Source: DATKKX01 sp035542775 (lineage in GTDB: Bacteria > Planctomycetota > Phycisphaerae > UBA1845 > UTPLA1). From it: 9,859 nucleotides of DNA. Shown here piece after piece: positions 1-6,910 of this stretch (position 1 is the stretch's first letter; every line of letters starts with the position of its first letter). The notes under the pieces are model-generated. The model had not been told where the DNA came from. It searched no databases and saw nothing but the letters and a program-made list of their open reading frames with translations. The stretch is from contig DATKKX010000264.1 of assembly GCA_035542775.1 (NCBI GenBank), forward strand, positions 1 to 9,859, given 5' to 3'. Position numbers and translations under genes: made by a program.

Positions 1-479
1 CCATGAACGACATGCGGACGCTGCGATCCAAGATGGACATGATGAGCCGCAACACCATGGTCGTGGCCCAATTTCTCTCGAAGCACCCGATGGTGGAGAG
101 CGTGCAGTACCTCGGCCTGCCGGATCACCCGCTCTATGAGCTGGCCAGCAAGTACCTGTGGCTGGTCGATGCGGAGGATGACCCGCAGTACGGCAAGCCG
201 GTCAACCGTTACGGCCATCTGATGTCATTCTGCGTCAAGGGTGGACCTGAAAAGACGCGCAAGTTCTTTGACGGACTGAAACGGATCTGGCGGGCGACGG
301 ACCTGGGGCGGATCAAGAGCGTGGCCACCATCCCGGCCATCTCCACACACCAGCAGCAAGGTGAAAAGGGCCGCAAGCTGGCGAACATCCCACCCAACCT
401 GGTTCGGCTGTGTGTGGGCGGCGAACACCCCGCCGATATCATCGCTGATCTGGATCAGGCGTTGCGGAAGGCGAAATAA
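1..479 (+). CDS. Cys/Met metabolism PLP-dependent enzyme (O-acetylhomoserine sulfhydrylase / cystathionine gamma-synthase-like), C-terminal part
   Basis: Partial gene cut by the left edge; the open frame continues upstream, so the ATG at base 3 is probably internal. About 158 residues are visible, against roughly 390-430 for the full family, so the Schiff-base lysine and most of the PLP site lie outside the window. What is seen is the C-terminal domain of the fold-type I Cys/Met family: the segment SVATIPAISTHQQQGEKGRK near residues 106-125, then NIPPNLVRLCVGGEH near 128-142, whose arginine is the usual substrate-carboxylate ligand, and a final ADIIADLDQAL helix. Family members make or break thioether and thiol bonds in methionine and cysteine synthesis in the cytoplasm. 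Which reaction this one runs cannot be told from the C-terminus alone, so no symbol is given. It converges on the phosphoglycerate mutase gene with a 9-bp gap and no visible terminator. Confidence 0.88.
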   Translation, partial: MNDMRTLRSKMDMMSRNTMVVAQFLSKHPMVESVQYLGLPDHPLYELASKYLWLVDAEDDPQYGKPVNRYGHLMSFCVKGGPEKTRKFFDGLKRIWRATDLGRIKSVATIPAISTHQQQGEKGRKLANIPPNLVRLCVGGEHPADIIADLDQALRKAK

Positions 480-488
480 GGCGGCGCC

Positions 489-1694
489 TCACGCCCCGAA
501 CTTCTGCAGCCGTTCCGCGTGGGCCAAGGCCAGGGTCAGGAGGTATCTGGCCTCGAACTGGCCAAGCCCGCCGCGGAGGCAGTGCGATTCGCCGAACTGC
601 TTCACCTCATCGGTTCGGCAGGTGTCCGCCGCCAGCACGACGGGCACCGGATGCCAACTGTGGCTCTTCAGCTTGCTGGGCGTACTGTGGTCGCCGGTGA
701 CGATCAGCACCGCCGGTTTCATCGCGGCGATCTGGCCGACCTGGGCATCCAGCTTTTCGATGTGGCGGTCCTTCTCGTCGAAGTTGCCGTCTTCGCCGGT
801 GCTGTCGGTGTACTTGTAGTGGAAGAAAAAGAAATCGAACGCGTCCCAGTTCTTCTTCAGGGCGGCGACCTGGTCTTCCACGGTCGCCATCGGCGGAAGC
901 ATGGTCATGCCGACCAGGCGGGCCAGGCCGCGGTACATCGGATAGACCGCGACGGCGGCCGCTTTCAGGCCGTAGACCTCCTTCATCGTCGGGATCGGCG
1001 GCTTTCGGGCGAAGCCGCGCAGCGTCAGCATGTTGGCGGGGTGCTCGTTCTTGAGGATCTCCCGCGCCTGGCGGACGAACTCGGCGGCGATCTCGGCGGT
1101 TCGTCGGGAGCCCGGCGTCCGAGCTTTCGGGGCGAGGGGCTTGGCGCCCACGCGCTGCGGGTCGGTATCATCGACATCCCCTTCCAGCCCTTCGCCGCGC
1201 AAAACTAACACGAACCGATAGTCCCGCACCGGCTCGACGAAGAGCTCGACGCCGTCGATGCGGACGGCGCGTAATTTCTTGACTAGCTCGACGCATTTCT
1301 CGGTTGGAATCCGTCCCGCCCGCCGGTCGGTGATCGCAAGAGTCTCGTCGACCGTGCAGAAGTTCCCCCGGATGGCCACATCCTTGGGGCCCAGGTCGAA
1401 GTCAATCCCAAGGGCCTCCAGCACGCCGCGGCCGATCGTGTACTTGAGCGGGTCGTATCCGAACAGCCCCAGGTGGCCCGGCCCGCTTCCGGGCGTGATG
1501 CCGGGCAGCACGGGGAACATCAGCCCGCTGACGCCGCGCTCGGCGAGGGCGTCCATGTTCGGCGTCCTGGCAGTCTCCAGCTCGGTCTTGCCACCCGGCC
1601 TCAAAGGCAGCCCGCCAAGGCCGTCCGAGACGACGAGGACGATCTTCGATTGGTTGTCGACGTTGAGGCCTCGCGTGAGTTCGTGGATATCCAT
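489..1694 (-). CDS. apgM: 2,3-bisphosphoglycerate-independent phosphoglycerate mutase, archaeal type
   Basis: Interconverts 3- and 2-phosphoglycerate in glycolysis and gluconeogenesis in the cytoplasm, without the bisphosphoglycerate cofactor. It belongs to the alkaline-phosphatase metalloenzyme superfamily. Visible signs in the 401-residue product: the metal-binding start VLVVSDGLGG (residues 19-28), ARTPNMDALAERG (42-54), TPGSGPGHLGLFGYDP (67-82) with the predicted nucleophile Ser70, IGRGVLEALG (87-96), and the C-terminal metal ligands in FHYKYTDSTGEDG (291-303), DEKDRHIEKLD (306-316) and VTGDHSTP (332-339). Length fits the roughly 400-residue archaeal family and not the 500-residue bacterial GpmI. 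The GPGH motif separates it from the related proposed homoserine kinases, which have a different sequence there. The start is ATG at 1694, because GGAG lies 9 bases upstream; a TTG 15 bases further upstream overlaps that GGAG and is less likely. Transcribed divergently from the beta-helix gene. Confidence 0.93.
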   Translation of the reverse strand: MDIHELTRGLNVDNQSKIVLVVSDGLGGLPLRPGGKTELETARTPNMDALAERGVSGLMFPVLPGITPGSGPGHLGLFGYDPLKYTIGRGVLEALGIDFDLGPKDVAIRGNFCTVDETLAITDRRAGRIPTEKCVELVKKLRAVRIDGVELFVEPVRDYRFVLVLRGEGLEGDVDDTDPQRVGAKPLAPKARTPGSRRTAEIAAEFVRQAREILKNEHPANMLTLRGFARKPPIPTMKEVYGLKAAAVAVYPMYRGLARLVGMTMLPPMATVEDQVAALKKNWDAFDFFFFHYKYTDSTGEDGNFDEKDRHIEKLDAQVGQIAAMKPAVLIVTGDHSTPSKLKSHSWHPVPVVLAADTCRTDEVKQFGESHCLRGGLGQFEARYLLTLALAHAERLQKFGA

Positions 1695-1965
1695 ACGATC
1701 TTGCTCCAATCGGTAGGTTCGATGGTCCTGTCGGCGAGCTGGTGCTGCCTAGCATCGGAGCCCGCATAAGACGGAACGGCCCGGCCCTTGTGTCAGCTCC
1801 TTGGCCGGGCATTGTAGCGAAGAGCCGAGCGGAGTCGACCGGGGACCGAGCGGCCATAGGGCGGCCGGCATGGCACGCGCCGCGTTGTGCGGATAACCTG
1901 AAGCAGGGAGGCTGCCGAAAGCAGCGGGAGCACCGGGAAAAGCCCAAAGGGCCGAGGGTTCGTGT
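1695..1965. other. Divergent spacer between apgM and the beta-helix gene
   Basis: About 270 bases without a supported gene, lying between two genes that read away from each other, so it should hold both promoters. No convincing -35/-10 pair is visible on either strand. It does hold an 8-bp inverted repeat (1779-1810, listed separately), a weaker CGGCC/GGCCG pair at 1851-1867, and the ribosome binding sites next to each start. The open frames here overlap known genes in other frames or are composition-driven. Confidence 0.6.
1779..1810. repeat. GC-rich inverted repeat, 8-bp arms
   Basis: GCCCGGCC at 1779-1786 is perfectly matched by GGCCGGGC at 1803-1810 across a 16-base spacer. It lies 85-116 bases upstream of the apgM start and more than 150 bases upstream of the beta-helix gene. 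There is no T-run on either side, so it does not look like an intrinsic terminator. It could be an operator or an RNA hairpin in the apgM leader; function is unknown. Confidence 0.5.
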
Positions 1966-4224
1966 ATGCGGCAGGCACTGTTCACCGGGCCTGCCATGTC
2001 AGGTGGGAATGTAAACATGCTTGTGAACATTGGCTGGATCGTGATGTTGGGGGTAATGGGGGCGGGTGAGGATCTGCCGGACCTGACCGTGAAGGCCGAC
2101 GACACAGTGATCGCCAAATCCTGCCGGATTGTCATCCCACCAGGGATTGTCATCGAGGACAAGAACGACGACGGCGTGATTCAGATCACGGCCTCGGACA
2201 TTGTGGTCGAGTTTGCCGACGGCTCTATCCTGCAAGGGGCCAAGAAGGGGACGCGGCCCGACGAGTACCAAGGCTACGGTATTCGGTTGAACGGTCAGAG
2301 CGGTGTGGCCATCCGCAAGGCGAAGGTTCACGGCTATCGTTGCGGAGTATGGGCCAGCCGCGCGGACGGCCTCACCGTGCAGGACGTGGACGCTTCCGAC
2401 TCGCGCCGAGCTCATCTGCGATCAACGCCGATGGCCGAAGACGAAAGCGACTGGCTCAGCCCGCACGACAACGACAAGAGGCAGTGGCTCAATGAATACG
2501 GCGCGGCGATGTACATCGACAATTCCGCCAGAGTCACCGTGAGGCGATGCCGTGTCCGCGACAGCCAGAACGGTCTTTGCCTGGATCGCGTGACGGAGTC
2601 CAAGATCTACGATAACGATCTCTCGTTTCTCTCCGGCTGGGGTATGGCCCTGTGGCGGTGCAGCAAAAACGTCATCAGCCGGAACGCCGTCGACTTCTGT
2701 ATCCGCGGCTACAGCCACGGCGTTTACAACCGCGGCCAGGATTCGGCCGGGTTTCTCGTCTTCGAGCAGTGCAGCGAAAACGTCCTGGCCGAGAATTCGG
2801 CGACGCATGGGGGCGACGGCCTGTTCGGATTTGCCGGCCGGGAGGCCCTTGGGGAAGCCCCAGTCCCTACGCCCGACTTCAACTACAAGCGCCGCGGCGA
2901 TAACGACAACCTGTTGATCGACAACGATTTCTCTTACGCCGCCGCACACGGCATTGAGATGACGTTTTCTTTCGGCAACCGTTTCATCGCCAACCGCCTG
3001 GTCGGCAACGCGATTTGCGGAGTCTGGGGCGGATACTCACAGGAGACGCTCATCGCCGGGAACGTGATCGAAGAAAATGGAGAAGGTGCCTACGGACTGG
3101 AGCGCGGCGGCGTCAACATCGAGCATGGCAGCAAGAACCGCATCCTTCACAACAAGTTCGCGAGGAACAAATGCGCCGTTCACCTTTGGTGGGACGAGGA
3201 CGCGAGCATTGCCAAGCTGCCGTGGGCCAAGGCCAATGGCACCGACTCTATCGATAATCTCATCGCCGCGAACGTCTTCGACCACGATGACCTCGTGTTC
3301 CAATTTCGCGGTCATGGCGACGTGACCATCGGTCCGAACACCGTCATCGCGGTCGGCCGCGAGAATGAGACCGAAGCCGACTACAAGGTGATCCGCCCCA
3401 AGGACATGCAGGTGGAGCCTTTTGAGGCCCCTGAGCACCCTGTCTATGGTGAGACCCGCCCGGTCGGCGCCCGCAAGGATCTGCAAGGGCGCCAGAACAT
3501 CATCATGACGGAGTGGGGTCCCTGGGACCATCAATCGCCGTTGATCCGACTTGTCGAATCCACCGCAAGTTCGCAGACTTATGAAATGCGCGGCATGCCG
3601 GGCGAACCCCATATGGCGCTGGTCGGTTCCGGCGTCGCAGGGCAGATGATTCCGGGAAAGGAGGGGGCGGCATCACGCTATGTCGTCACAGCCAAGGAGC
3701 CCGGCGTTTACCCGTACACGCTCGAGGTGACGGCCGGTCATTACCGCAACTCGCTCAAGGGCGTGCTGATGGGCGCGACTTGGAACGTCACATTCTTCAA
3801 CTGGACCAAAGATGTCGATCCCCGGGAGAACCTCGACGGCTGGCGACAGCTTGCCCGCGGCGAAAAAGCAGTGTCAGTCAAGACCAGCCAACTGATGTTC
3901 AGATTCGGGATGGGGGGCCCCAGCAGTCTTAAGCTGTCGCCTGATCTCACCGGCGCCAAGATCGGCCCGGATTATTTCGGCATGATCGCCGAGACCAGGC
4001 TGCCGCTGCCCAAGGGTAAATGGAAGTTCACCACGCTCAGCGACGACGGGGTGCGGGTGAAGGTGAAGGGCAAGCCGGTCATCGACGACTGGTGCTGGCA
4101 TCCGCCCAAGCGCGACGAGGCGGTTTACGAGGCCTCCTCGGACCAAACGATCGAGATCGTGGTGGAGTATTTCGAGATCGACGGCTATGCCGTGCTGGAA
4201 TTCAATCTGACGCCGGAATCATAG
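1966..4224 (+). CDS. Secreted right-handed parallel beta-helix protein with PA14-like C-terminus
   Basis: A 752-residue, probably exported protein. Residues 18-34 form a hydrophobic stretch (LVNIGWIVMLGVMGAG) like a signal peptide. Residues about 60-470 show the short beta-strand repeats of the NosD/CASH parallel beta-helix class, with recurring turns such as NVISRNAVDF, NLLIDNDFSY, NRFIANRLVGN, TLIAGNVIEENG and NRILHNKFARN. The stretch about 500-620 is not recognised. Residues about 625-750 resemble a PA14 domain: LPLPKGKWKFTTLSDDGVRV, then KPVIDDW near 703-709. Beta-helix folds commonly bind or cleave polysaccharides and PA14 domains often bind sugars, so a role on extracellular carbohydrate is a reasonable guess, but no catalytic residues can be named. 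Two starts are possible: ATG 1966 after GAGGG at 7 bases, and ATG 2017 after AGGTGGG at 9 bases. The later start leaves a signal peptide with no positive charge, so the longer form is given. It stands alone on its strand. Confidence 0.85.
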   Translation: MRQALFTGPAMSGGNVNMLVNIGWIVMLGVMGAGEDLPDLTVKADDTVIAKSCRIVIPPGIVIEDKNDDGVIQITASDIVVEFADGSILQGAKKGTRPDEYQGYGIRLNGQSGVAIRKAKVHGYRCGVWASRADGLTVQDVDASDSRRAHLRSTPMAEDESDWLSPHDNDKRQWLNEYGAAMYIDNSARVTVRRCRVRDSQNGLCLDRVTESKIYDNDLSFLSGWGMALWRCSKNVISRNAVDFCIRGYSHGVYNRGQDSAGFLVFEQCSENVLAENSATHGGDGLFGFAGREALGEAPVPTPDFNYKRRGDNDNLLIDNDFSYAAAHGIEMTFSFGNRFIANRLVGNAICGVWGGYSQETLIAGNVIEENGEGAYGLERGGVNIEHGSKNRILHNKFARNKCAVHLWWDEDASIAKLPWAKANGTDSIDNLIAANVFDHDDLVFQFRGHGDVTIGPNTVIAVGRENETEADYKVIRPKDMQVEPFEAPEHPVYGETRPVGARKDLQGRQNIIMTEWGPWDHQSPLIRLVESTASSQTYEMRGMPGEPHMALVGSGVAGQMIPGKEGAASRYVVTAKEPGVYPYTLEVTAGHYRNSLKGVLMGATWNVTFFNWTKDVDPRENLDGWRQLARGEKAVSVKTSQLMFRFGMGGPSSLKLSPDLTGAKIGPDYFGMIAETRLPLPKGKWKFTTLSDDGVRVKVKGKPVIDDWCWHPPKRDEAVYEASSDQTIEIVVEYFEIDGYAVLEFNLTPES

Positions 4225-4254
4225 CGGCTGGCGCGGTCAACCACAGAGAGCAGA

Positions 4255-5253
4255 TTACTCTTGAGGCTCCGCTTCCGTATCGGGCGGCGGAGGCGGCTGG
4301 GCGCCGCGCTCCTTGTCTTGATCAGGCGGTCGAGGGCCGTCGTGATCGCCGTGCGGGCGATCGGCGGGCGGTTGTCCCTCGTGCTCTGCTGATCCGGGAC
4401 CTTGGCCGTGGAATCCCCGCGGCGGCCCGCCAGACTCGCCCGGGCCCGCATGCCGCGGCCCATGCGGATGGAAACGCTCGCCCATCTTCCCGGCTTTGAC
4501 TTCTTCGACGCGTTTGGCGATTTGGTCGTCCATCTCCGTCTGCCGGCGCTCGAATCTCTCTCGTTCGCGTTCCAGCTCCTGCTGCTGTTGTTTCAGCCGC
4601 TCGGCGAAATCCTTGAGTCGGGCCTCCTGTCGCTGGGCGCGAAGCTCGAATTGCTGGCGGACGAGTTTCTGGATTTGCTCGACACAGGCGGCCTGCTTAT
4701 CCGCAGAGCCCTCGGCGGCCTTGTAATCATGACTCAGCTTGCGAAGCTCGTGCTCGATCTTGAATTCCTCGATGATGGTGTCGGCGAGCTTTTGATCGCG
4801 ATCGCGCAGCTCTGCATACTCGATGACCATCGGCATGATCCTCCCGATGGCCCACTCGAATTTGGCCTTGTCTTTCGCCCGTAGGACCGTCATTTCCTGG
4901 TAATAGTCCGGCACCTTCTCCTGCAGGACGCTCATGGCCAGGTCGACCATCTCGGGCGGAGGCGTGGAGTCCCGGCCTTCACGGAACTCGCGCCAGCGCT
5001 CATGCCTGGCCCTGTCCCAACGGCGCTGACCTCGCCCCTGGTCATTCGCCGGCTGTTGTCGGGAGGGGTGCTTTGCTTCCTGGTCGGCCGCCGGCCCCGG
5101 CGGTGGTGGCTCATCCTGCAGCGCCCCTGCCGGCATGTCGGGCCCGTCAAACCAGACCGAGCCCGCCGGGGGGCTCGACCACCATAGCGTCAAGGTGACA
5201 ATCGACATCAGAAGCATGCTAATACTCCAGATCGCCGCGCCGCGGCGGATCAT
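4255..5253 (-). CDS. Membrane-anchored or exported coiled-coil protein with His/Pro/Gly-rich tail, third gene of the ECF sigma operon
   Basis: A 332-residue protein of no recognised family. Residues 8-26 are a hydrophobic segment after a MIRRG start, giving a signal anchor or signal peptide. Residues 37-75 are proline-rich. Residues 100-255 look mostly helical, with a charged coiled coil at about 195-255 that includes the run KQQQQELERERERFERRQ. Residues 256-332 form a low-complexity tail rich in Pro, Gly and acidic residues, with seven histidines between 262 and 304. Only one cysteine (190) is present. Its ATG overlaps the stop of the anti-sigma gene (ATGA), so translation is probably coupled. 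By position it may be an envelope sensor or target of the sigma system. The helical middle and His-rich tail recall periplasmic metal or stress sensors such as CnrX or ZraP, but no family motif is visible and this is only an analogy. Confidence 0.8.
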   Translation of the reverse strand: MIRRGAAIWSISMLLMSIVTLTLWWSSPPAGSVWFDGPDMPAGALQDEPPPPGPAADQEAKHPSRQQPANDQGRGQRRWDRARHERWREFREGRDSTPPPEMVDLAMSVLQEKVPDYYQEMTVLRAKDKAKFEWAIGRIMPMVIEYAELRDRDQKLADTIIEEFKIEHELRKLSHDYKAAEGSADKQAACVEQIQKLVRQQFELRAQRQEARLKDFAERLKQQQQELERERERFERRQTEMDDQIAKRVEEVKAGKMGERFHPHGPRHAGPGESGGPPRGFHGQGPGSAEHEGQPPADRPHGDHDGPRPPDQDKERGAQPPPPPDTEAEPQE

Positions 5254-5768
5254 GCGATGGTTTTAGCTCTGCCCTGTTCCGAGGCAGGCGGCAGCAGAGT
5301 GCCGGCGTCACCGGTGCTCTTGCCCGGACTTTCCTCCAACGCACCTTCCAGGGCATCGTACATGGAGGCGCCGCTCAGCGCCCACGGCTGATCGGCGGAC
5401 AGTTCCTCCAAGTCGGACAGACCTTCATCCAAGACATCGAGTCGGGCGGCCTGCTCCAAGGCCTCTGTCGACCACGCGACAAGCGGTTCCTCTTTCAGAA
5501 CGCGGGCGACGGGGCCCTCGTACTTGTGGAACGAGTACCATCCAACAGTAACGGCCAAAGTGATCGATGCGGCGGCGGCAACGACGCCATGCCACGCGGC
5601 CCAGTGCCGTGCAGCCGAGCGGGTGGTTTGCCGACGGGCCAATTCACTCTGGACCGCGCGTTTCGTCCGCTGCAGCGCATCCGGCGCCGGAGAGGGAGTC
5701 GCAAAGCCGGACAGCCACTGCTCGCCGGCCACGATCTCGTCCTGCATTTCGTTGTCAAATGGTGTCAT
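5250..5768 (-). CDS. Probable one-pass membrane anti-sigma factor without a zinc motif
   Basis: A 172-residue protein encoded directly after an ECF sigma factor, overlapping its end by 14 bases. That position and the single membrane span (residues about 59-77, GVVAAAASITLAVTVGW) suggest an anti-sigma factor: a cytoplasmic N-terminal part of about 57 residues that would hold the sigma factor, and an outer part of about 90 residues. The N-terminal part starts MTPFDNEMQDEIVAGEQWLS and has no Hx3Cx2C zinc-binding anti-sigma motif; the whole protein has no cysteine. The outer part is acidic (EEPLVAWSTEALEQAARLD, DEGLSDLEELSAD). The start ATG at 5768 has GAGGGA 7 bases upstream, inside the sigma gene. 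The stop overlaps the next gene by ATGA. The anti-sigma role is inferred from context and topology, not from a recognised domain. Confidence 0.72.
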   Translation of the reverse strand: MTPFDNEMQDEIVAGEQWLSGFATPSPAPDALQRTKRAVQSELARRQTTRSAARHWAAWHGVVAAAASITLAVTVGWYSFHKYEGPVARVLKEEPLVAWSTEALEQAARLDVLDEGLSDLEELSADQPWALSGASMYDALEGALEESPGKSTGDAGTLLPPASEQGRAKTIA

Positions 5769-6405
5769 GACTCGTTCCCTCGGTCTGAGGCATGCAGTCG
5801 CGCCTGGCCCCCGAGTGCGCGACGGCGCCCATCAATCCTCGCAGGTGGGCCAAGCCTCGATGGGCTCGGGCCAACGCCGTGCCCAATGGGCATCCGACCG
5901 CCTGGGCGATCTCCTTGAACGAAAGCTGCGAAAAGTGCCTGAGCATGAGCACCTCGCGCTCGCCGGCCGGCAGTTTGGCCAAGGCCGCATTCAGGGCATC
6001 CATCTCCTCGCCGCGAGTCAGGGCGGCATCGGCCGGCTCGTGTACACCCGCGGCCCGCTCAAGGGACGCCGAGCTGGTACCTTGGTCGCCATCTCCGCTC
6101 GGCGCCAGCATTCCGCCCAGCATCTTCGGGGCTCGCTTCAGCCGCCGAAGGCGATCCCGCGCCAGGTTGGCGGCGATCCGAAACAGCCAGGACTCAAACC
6201 GACCGTCGTGCTTGTAGGAGCCGATGGTACGCACGACTCGGACGAAAACCTCCTGCATAAGATCCTCGGCGTCGTGTCGGGAGCCGGTCATTCGAAAAAG
6301 GAATCCGAATATCCGGGTCGCAAACTGCTCCACGAGGCGGTCGAAGGAGGCCGGATCGCCGCTTTGAGCCCCTCGGATCAGTTCCGCCAACGCCGAATCG
6401 TCCAT
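5755..6405 (-). CDS. ECF-family RNA polymerase sigma factor
   Basis: A 216-residue sigma-70-like factor of the extracytoplasmic-function group, which directs RNA polymerase to stress or envelope promoters. Region 2 is at about residues 20-90, with the hallmark DAEDLMQEVFVRVVR (45-59) and FESWLFRIAANLARDRLRR (70-88). A linker of about 40 residues (92-132) follows, longer and more Gly/Ser-rich than usual. Region 4 is at about 135-190: LPAGEREVLMLRHFSQLSFK, then EIAQAVGCPLGTALARAHRG, the DNA-binding helix-turn-helix; the usual TVKSRL is here TALARA. A tail of about 25 residues reaches into the anti-sigma start. It is the first gene of a three-gene operon with overlapping frames. The ATG at 6405 has GAGGA only 3 bases upstream, an unusually short spacing. 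ECF operons often autoregulate; the upstream inverted repeats are candidate control sites. Confidence 0.93.
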   Translation of the reverse strand: MDDSALAELIRGAQSGDPASFDRLVEQFATRIFGFLFRMTGSRHDAEDLMQEVFVRVVRTIGSYKHDGRFESWLFRIAANLARDRLRRLKRAPKMLGGMLAPSGDGDQGTSSASLERAAGVHEPADAALTRGEEMDALNAALAKLPAGEREVLMLRHFSQLSFKEIAQAVGCPLGTALARAHRGLAHLRGLMGAVAHSGARRDCMPQTEGTSHDTI

Positions 6406-6431
6406 CGGTCCTCACAGGTCTAAACGCCGCA

Positions 6432-6451
6432 ACCGGCATGGAATTGCCGGT
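6432..6451. repeat. Inverted repeat upstream of the ECF sigma gene, 7-bp arms
   Basis: ACCGGCA at 6432-6438 pairs perfectly with TGCCGGT at 6445-6451 across 6 bases. It lies 27-46 bases before the sigma start codon, so it is either a leader hairpin in the mRNA or an operator. No T-run follows, which argues against a terminator. Confidence 0.55.
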
Positions 6452-6472
6452 ACTGGAGTATCAAGATTAGCT

Positions 6473-6511
6473 CAAACCGAAGATTATCGGCGGTTTGCAG
6501 CGATAGCAAAC
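6473..6511. repeat. Overlapping inverted repeats in the ECF promoter region
   Basis: CAAACCG at 6473-6479 matches CGGTTTG at 6491-6497 across 11 bases. The second arm also takes part in a different pair: GTTTGC at 6493-6498 with GCAAAC at 6506-6511 across 7 bases. The two pairings are mutually exclusive in RNA. They span the possible minus-strand promoter at 6483-6509, so protein binding is another option. Confidence 0.5.
6483..6509 (-). promoter_or_regulatory. Possible promoter for the ECF sigma operon
   Basis: On the minus strand TTGCTA (6509-6504) is followed after 15 bases by GATAAT (6488-6483), 4/6 and 5/6 matches to the sigma-70 boxes. The spacing is shorter than the usual 16-18, so this is weak. 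No clear ECF-type GGAAC element is seen on this strand. Confidence 0.25.
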
Positions 6512-6554
6512 GCCGGATCAGGGCTTGGGTGATTGCAGGAACAGGATTGGGAGC

Positions 6555-6582
6555 TTGCATGGAGGAGGAAAATCGCTAGACT
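6555..6582 (+). promoter_or_regulatory. Possible promoter for rpmB
   Basis: TTGCAT at 6555-6560 and TAGACT at 6577-6582 with a 16-base spacer, about 43 bases before the rpmB start. Both boxes are imperfect, so this is a suggestion only. Confidence 0.25.
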
Positions 6583-6625
6583 TGTAGGGTTCGTAAATTC
6601 TGGACAACAGCAGGCGAGGTGGGAT

Positions 6626-6895
6626 ATGCCACGGGTTTGCCACTTTACAGGAAAGAAAACTCGATCCGGTCGCTCTTATGCGCACCGCGGCAAGGCCAAG
6701 TACCTTGGCGGGGTCGGCACGAAGATCACCGGGATCAGCCATCGCAAGTTCAAGCCGAACATCCAGAAGGTCCGCGCCGTGATCGACGGCCAGATCCGGC
6801 GGATCAAGGTATCGGCCAAAGCGATCCGTATGGGTTTGATCGTCAAGCCGATGAAACGCAACTACCAGCCCGCGAAGCCCAGCGAAGGCGCTTAG
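6626..6895 (+). CDS. rpmB: 50S ribosomal protein L28
   Basis: An 89-residue small basic protein of the large ribosomal subunit, needed for ribosome assembly. The sequence reads MPRVCHFTGKKTRSG at the start, then GGVGTKITGISHRKFKPNIQ at about 27-46 and KVSAKAIRMGLI at about 60-71, the conserved L28 pattern. Length is in the usual 60-90 range, with a short tail after the core (PMKRNYQPAKPSEGA). The Cys-pair zinc form seen in some L28 proteins is absent; one cysteine is at residue 5. The start is ATG 6626, with GAGGT 5 bases upstream; an in-frame TTG at 6533 would add about 31 residues that are not L28-like. It is followed on the same strand by gatC after 139 bases. Confidence 0.96.
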   Translation: MPRVCHFTGKKTRSGRSYAHRGKAKYLGGVGTKITGISHRKFKPNIQKVRAVIDGQIRRIKVSAKAIRMGLIVKPMKRNYQPAKPSEGA

Positions 6896-6910
6896 CGCGG
6901 TCGCGCAAAT

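Larger units (their letters stand above)
6406..6625. other. Divergent spacer between the ECF operon and rpmB
   Basis: A 220-base gap between genes reading outward. It should carry the promoters for both. It holds three inverted repeats (6432-6451, 6473-6497, 6493-6511), a possible minus-strand promoter (6483-6509) and a possible plus-strand promoter (6555-6582), listed separately. No gene is supported. Confidence 0.65.

Noticed and set aside
519..1208. Long open frame of 229 codons on the + strand inside apgM
   Set aside because: It is the opposite-strand shadow of a clear phosphoglycerate mutase, typical of high-GC DNA, with no recognisable protein family.
1766..1796. Minus-strand CTGACA and TCTTAT as an apgM promoter
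   Set aside because: The spacer is 19 bases and the second box is poor.
1871..1890. TGGCAC followed by TTGTGC, resembling a sigma-54 promoter
   Set aside because: The spacing is 8 bases instead of 5 and the second element is not TTGCA/T, so the -24/-12 geometry fails.
1885..1898. TTGTGCGGATAAC resembles part of the lac operator
   Set aside because: Only a partial match with two bases missing in the middle and no symmetric half; no LacI-type gene in the window. Likely chance.
4225..4254. Possible terminator between the convergent beta-helix and coiled-coil genes
   Set aside because: No stem with a T-run is visible in the 30-base gap.
5524..6423. 299-codon open frame on the + strand across the sigma and anti-sigma genes
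   Set aside because: Antisense to a clear ECF sigma factor; the translation is low in family signal and Arg/Gly/Ala-biased.
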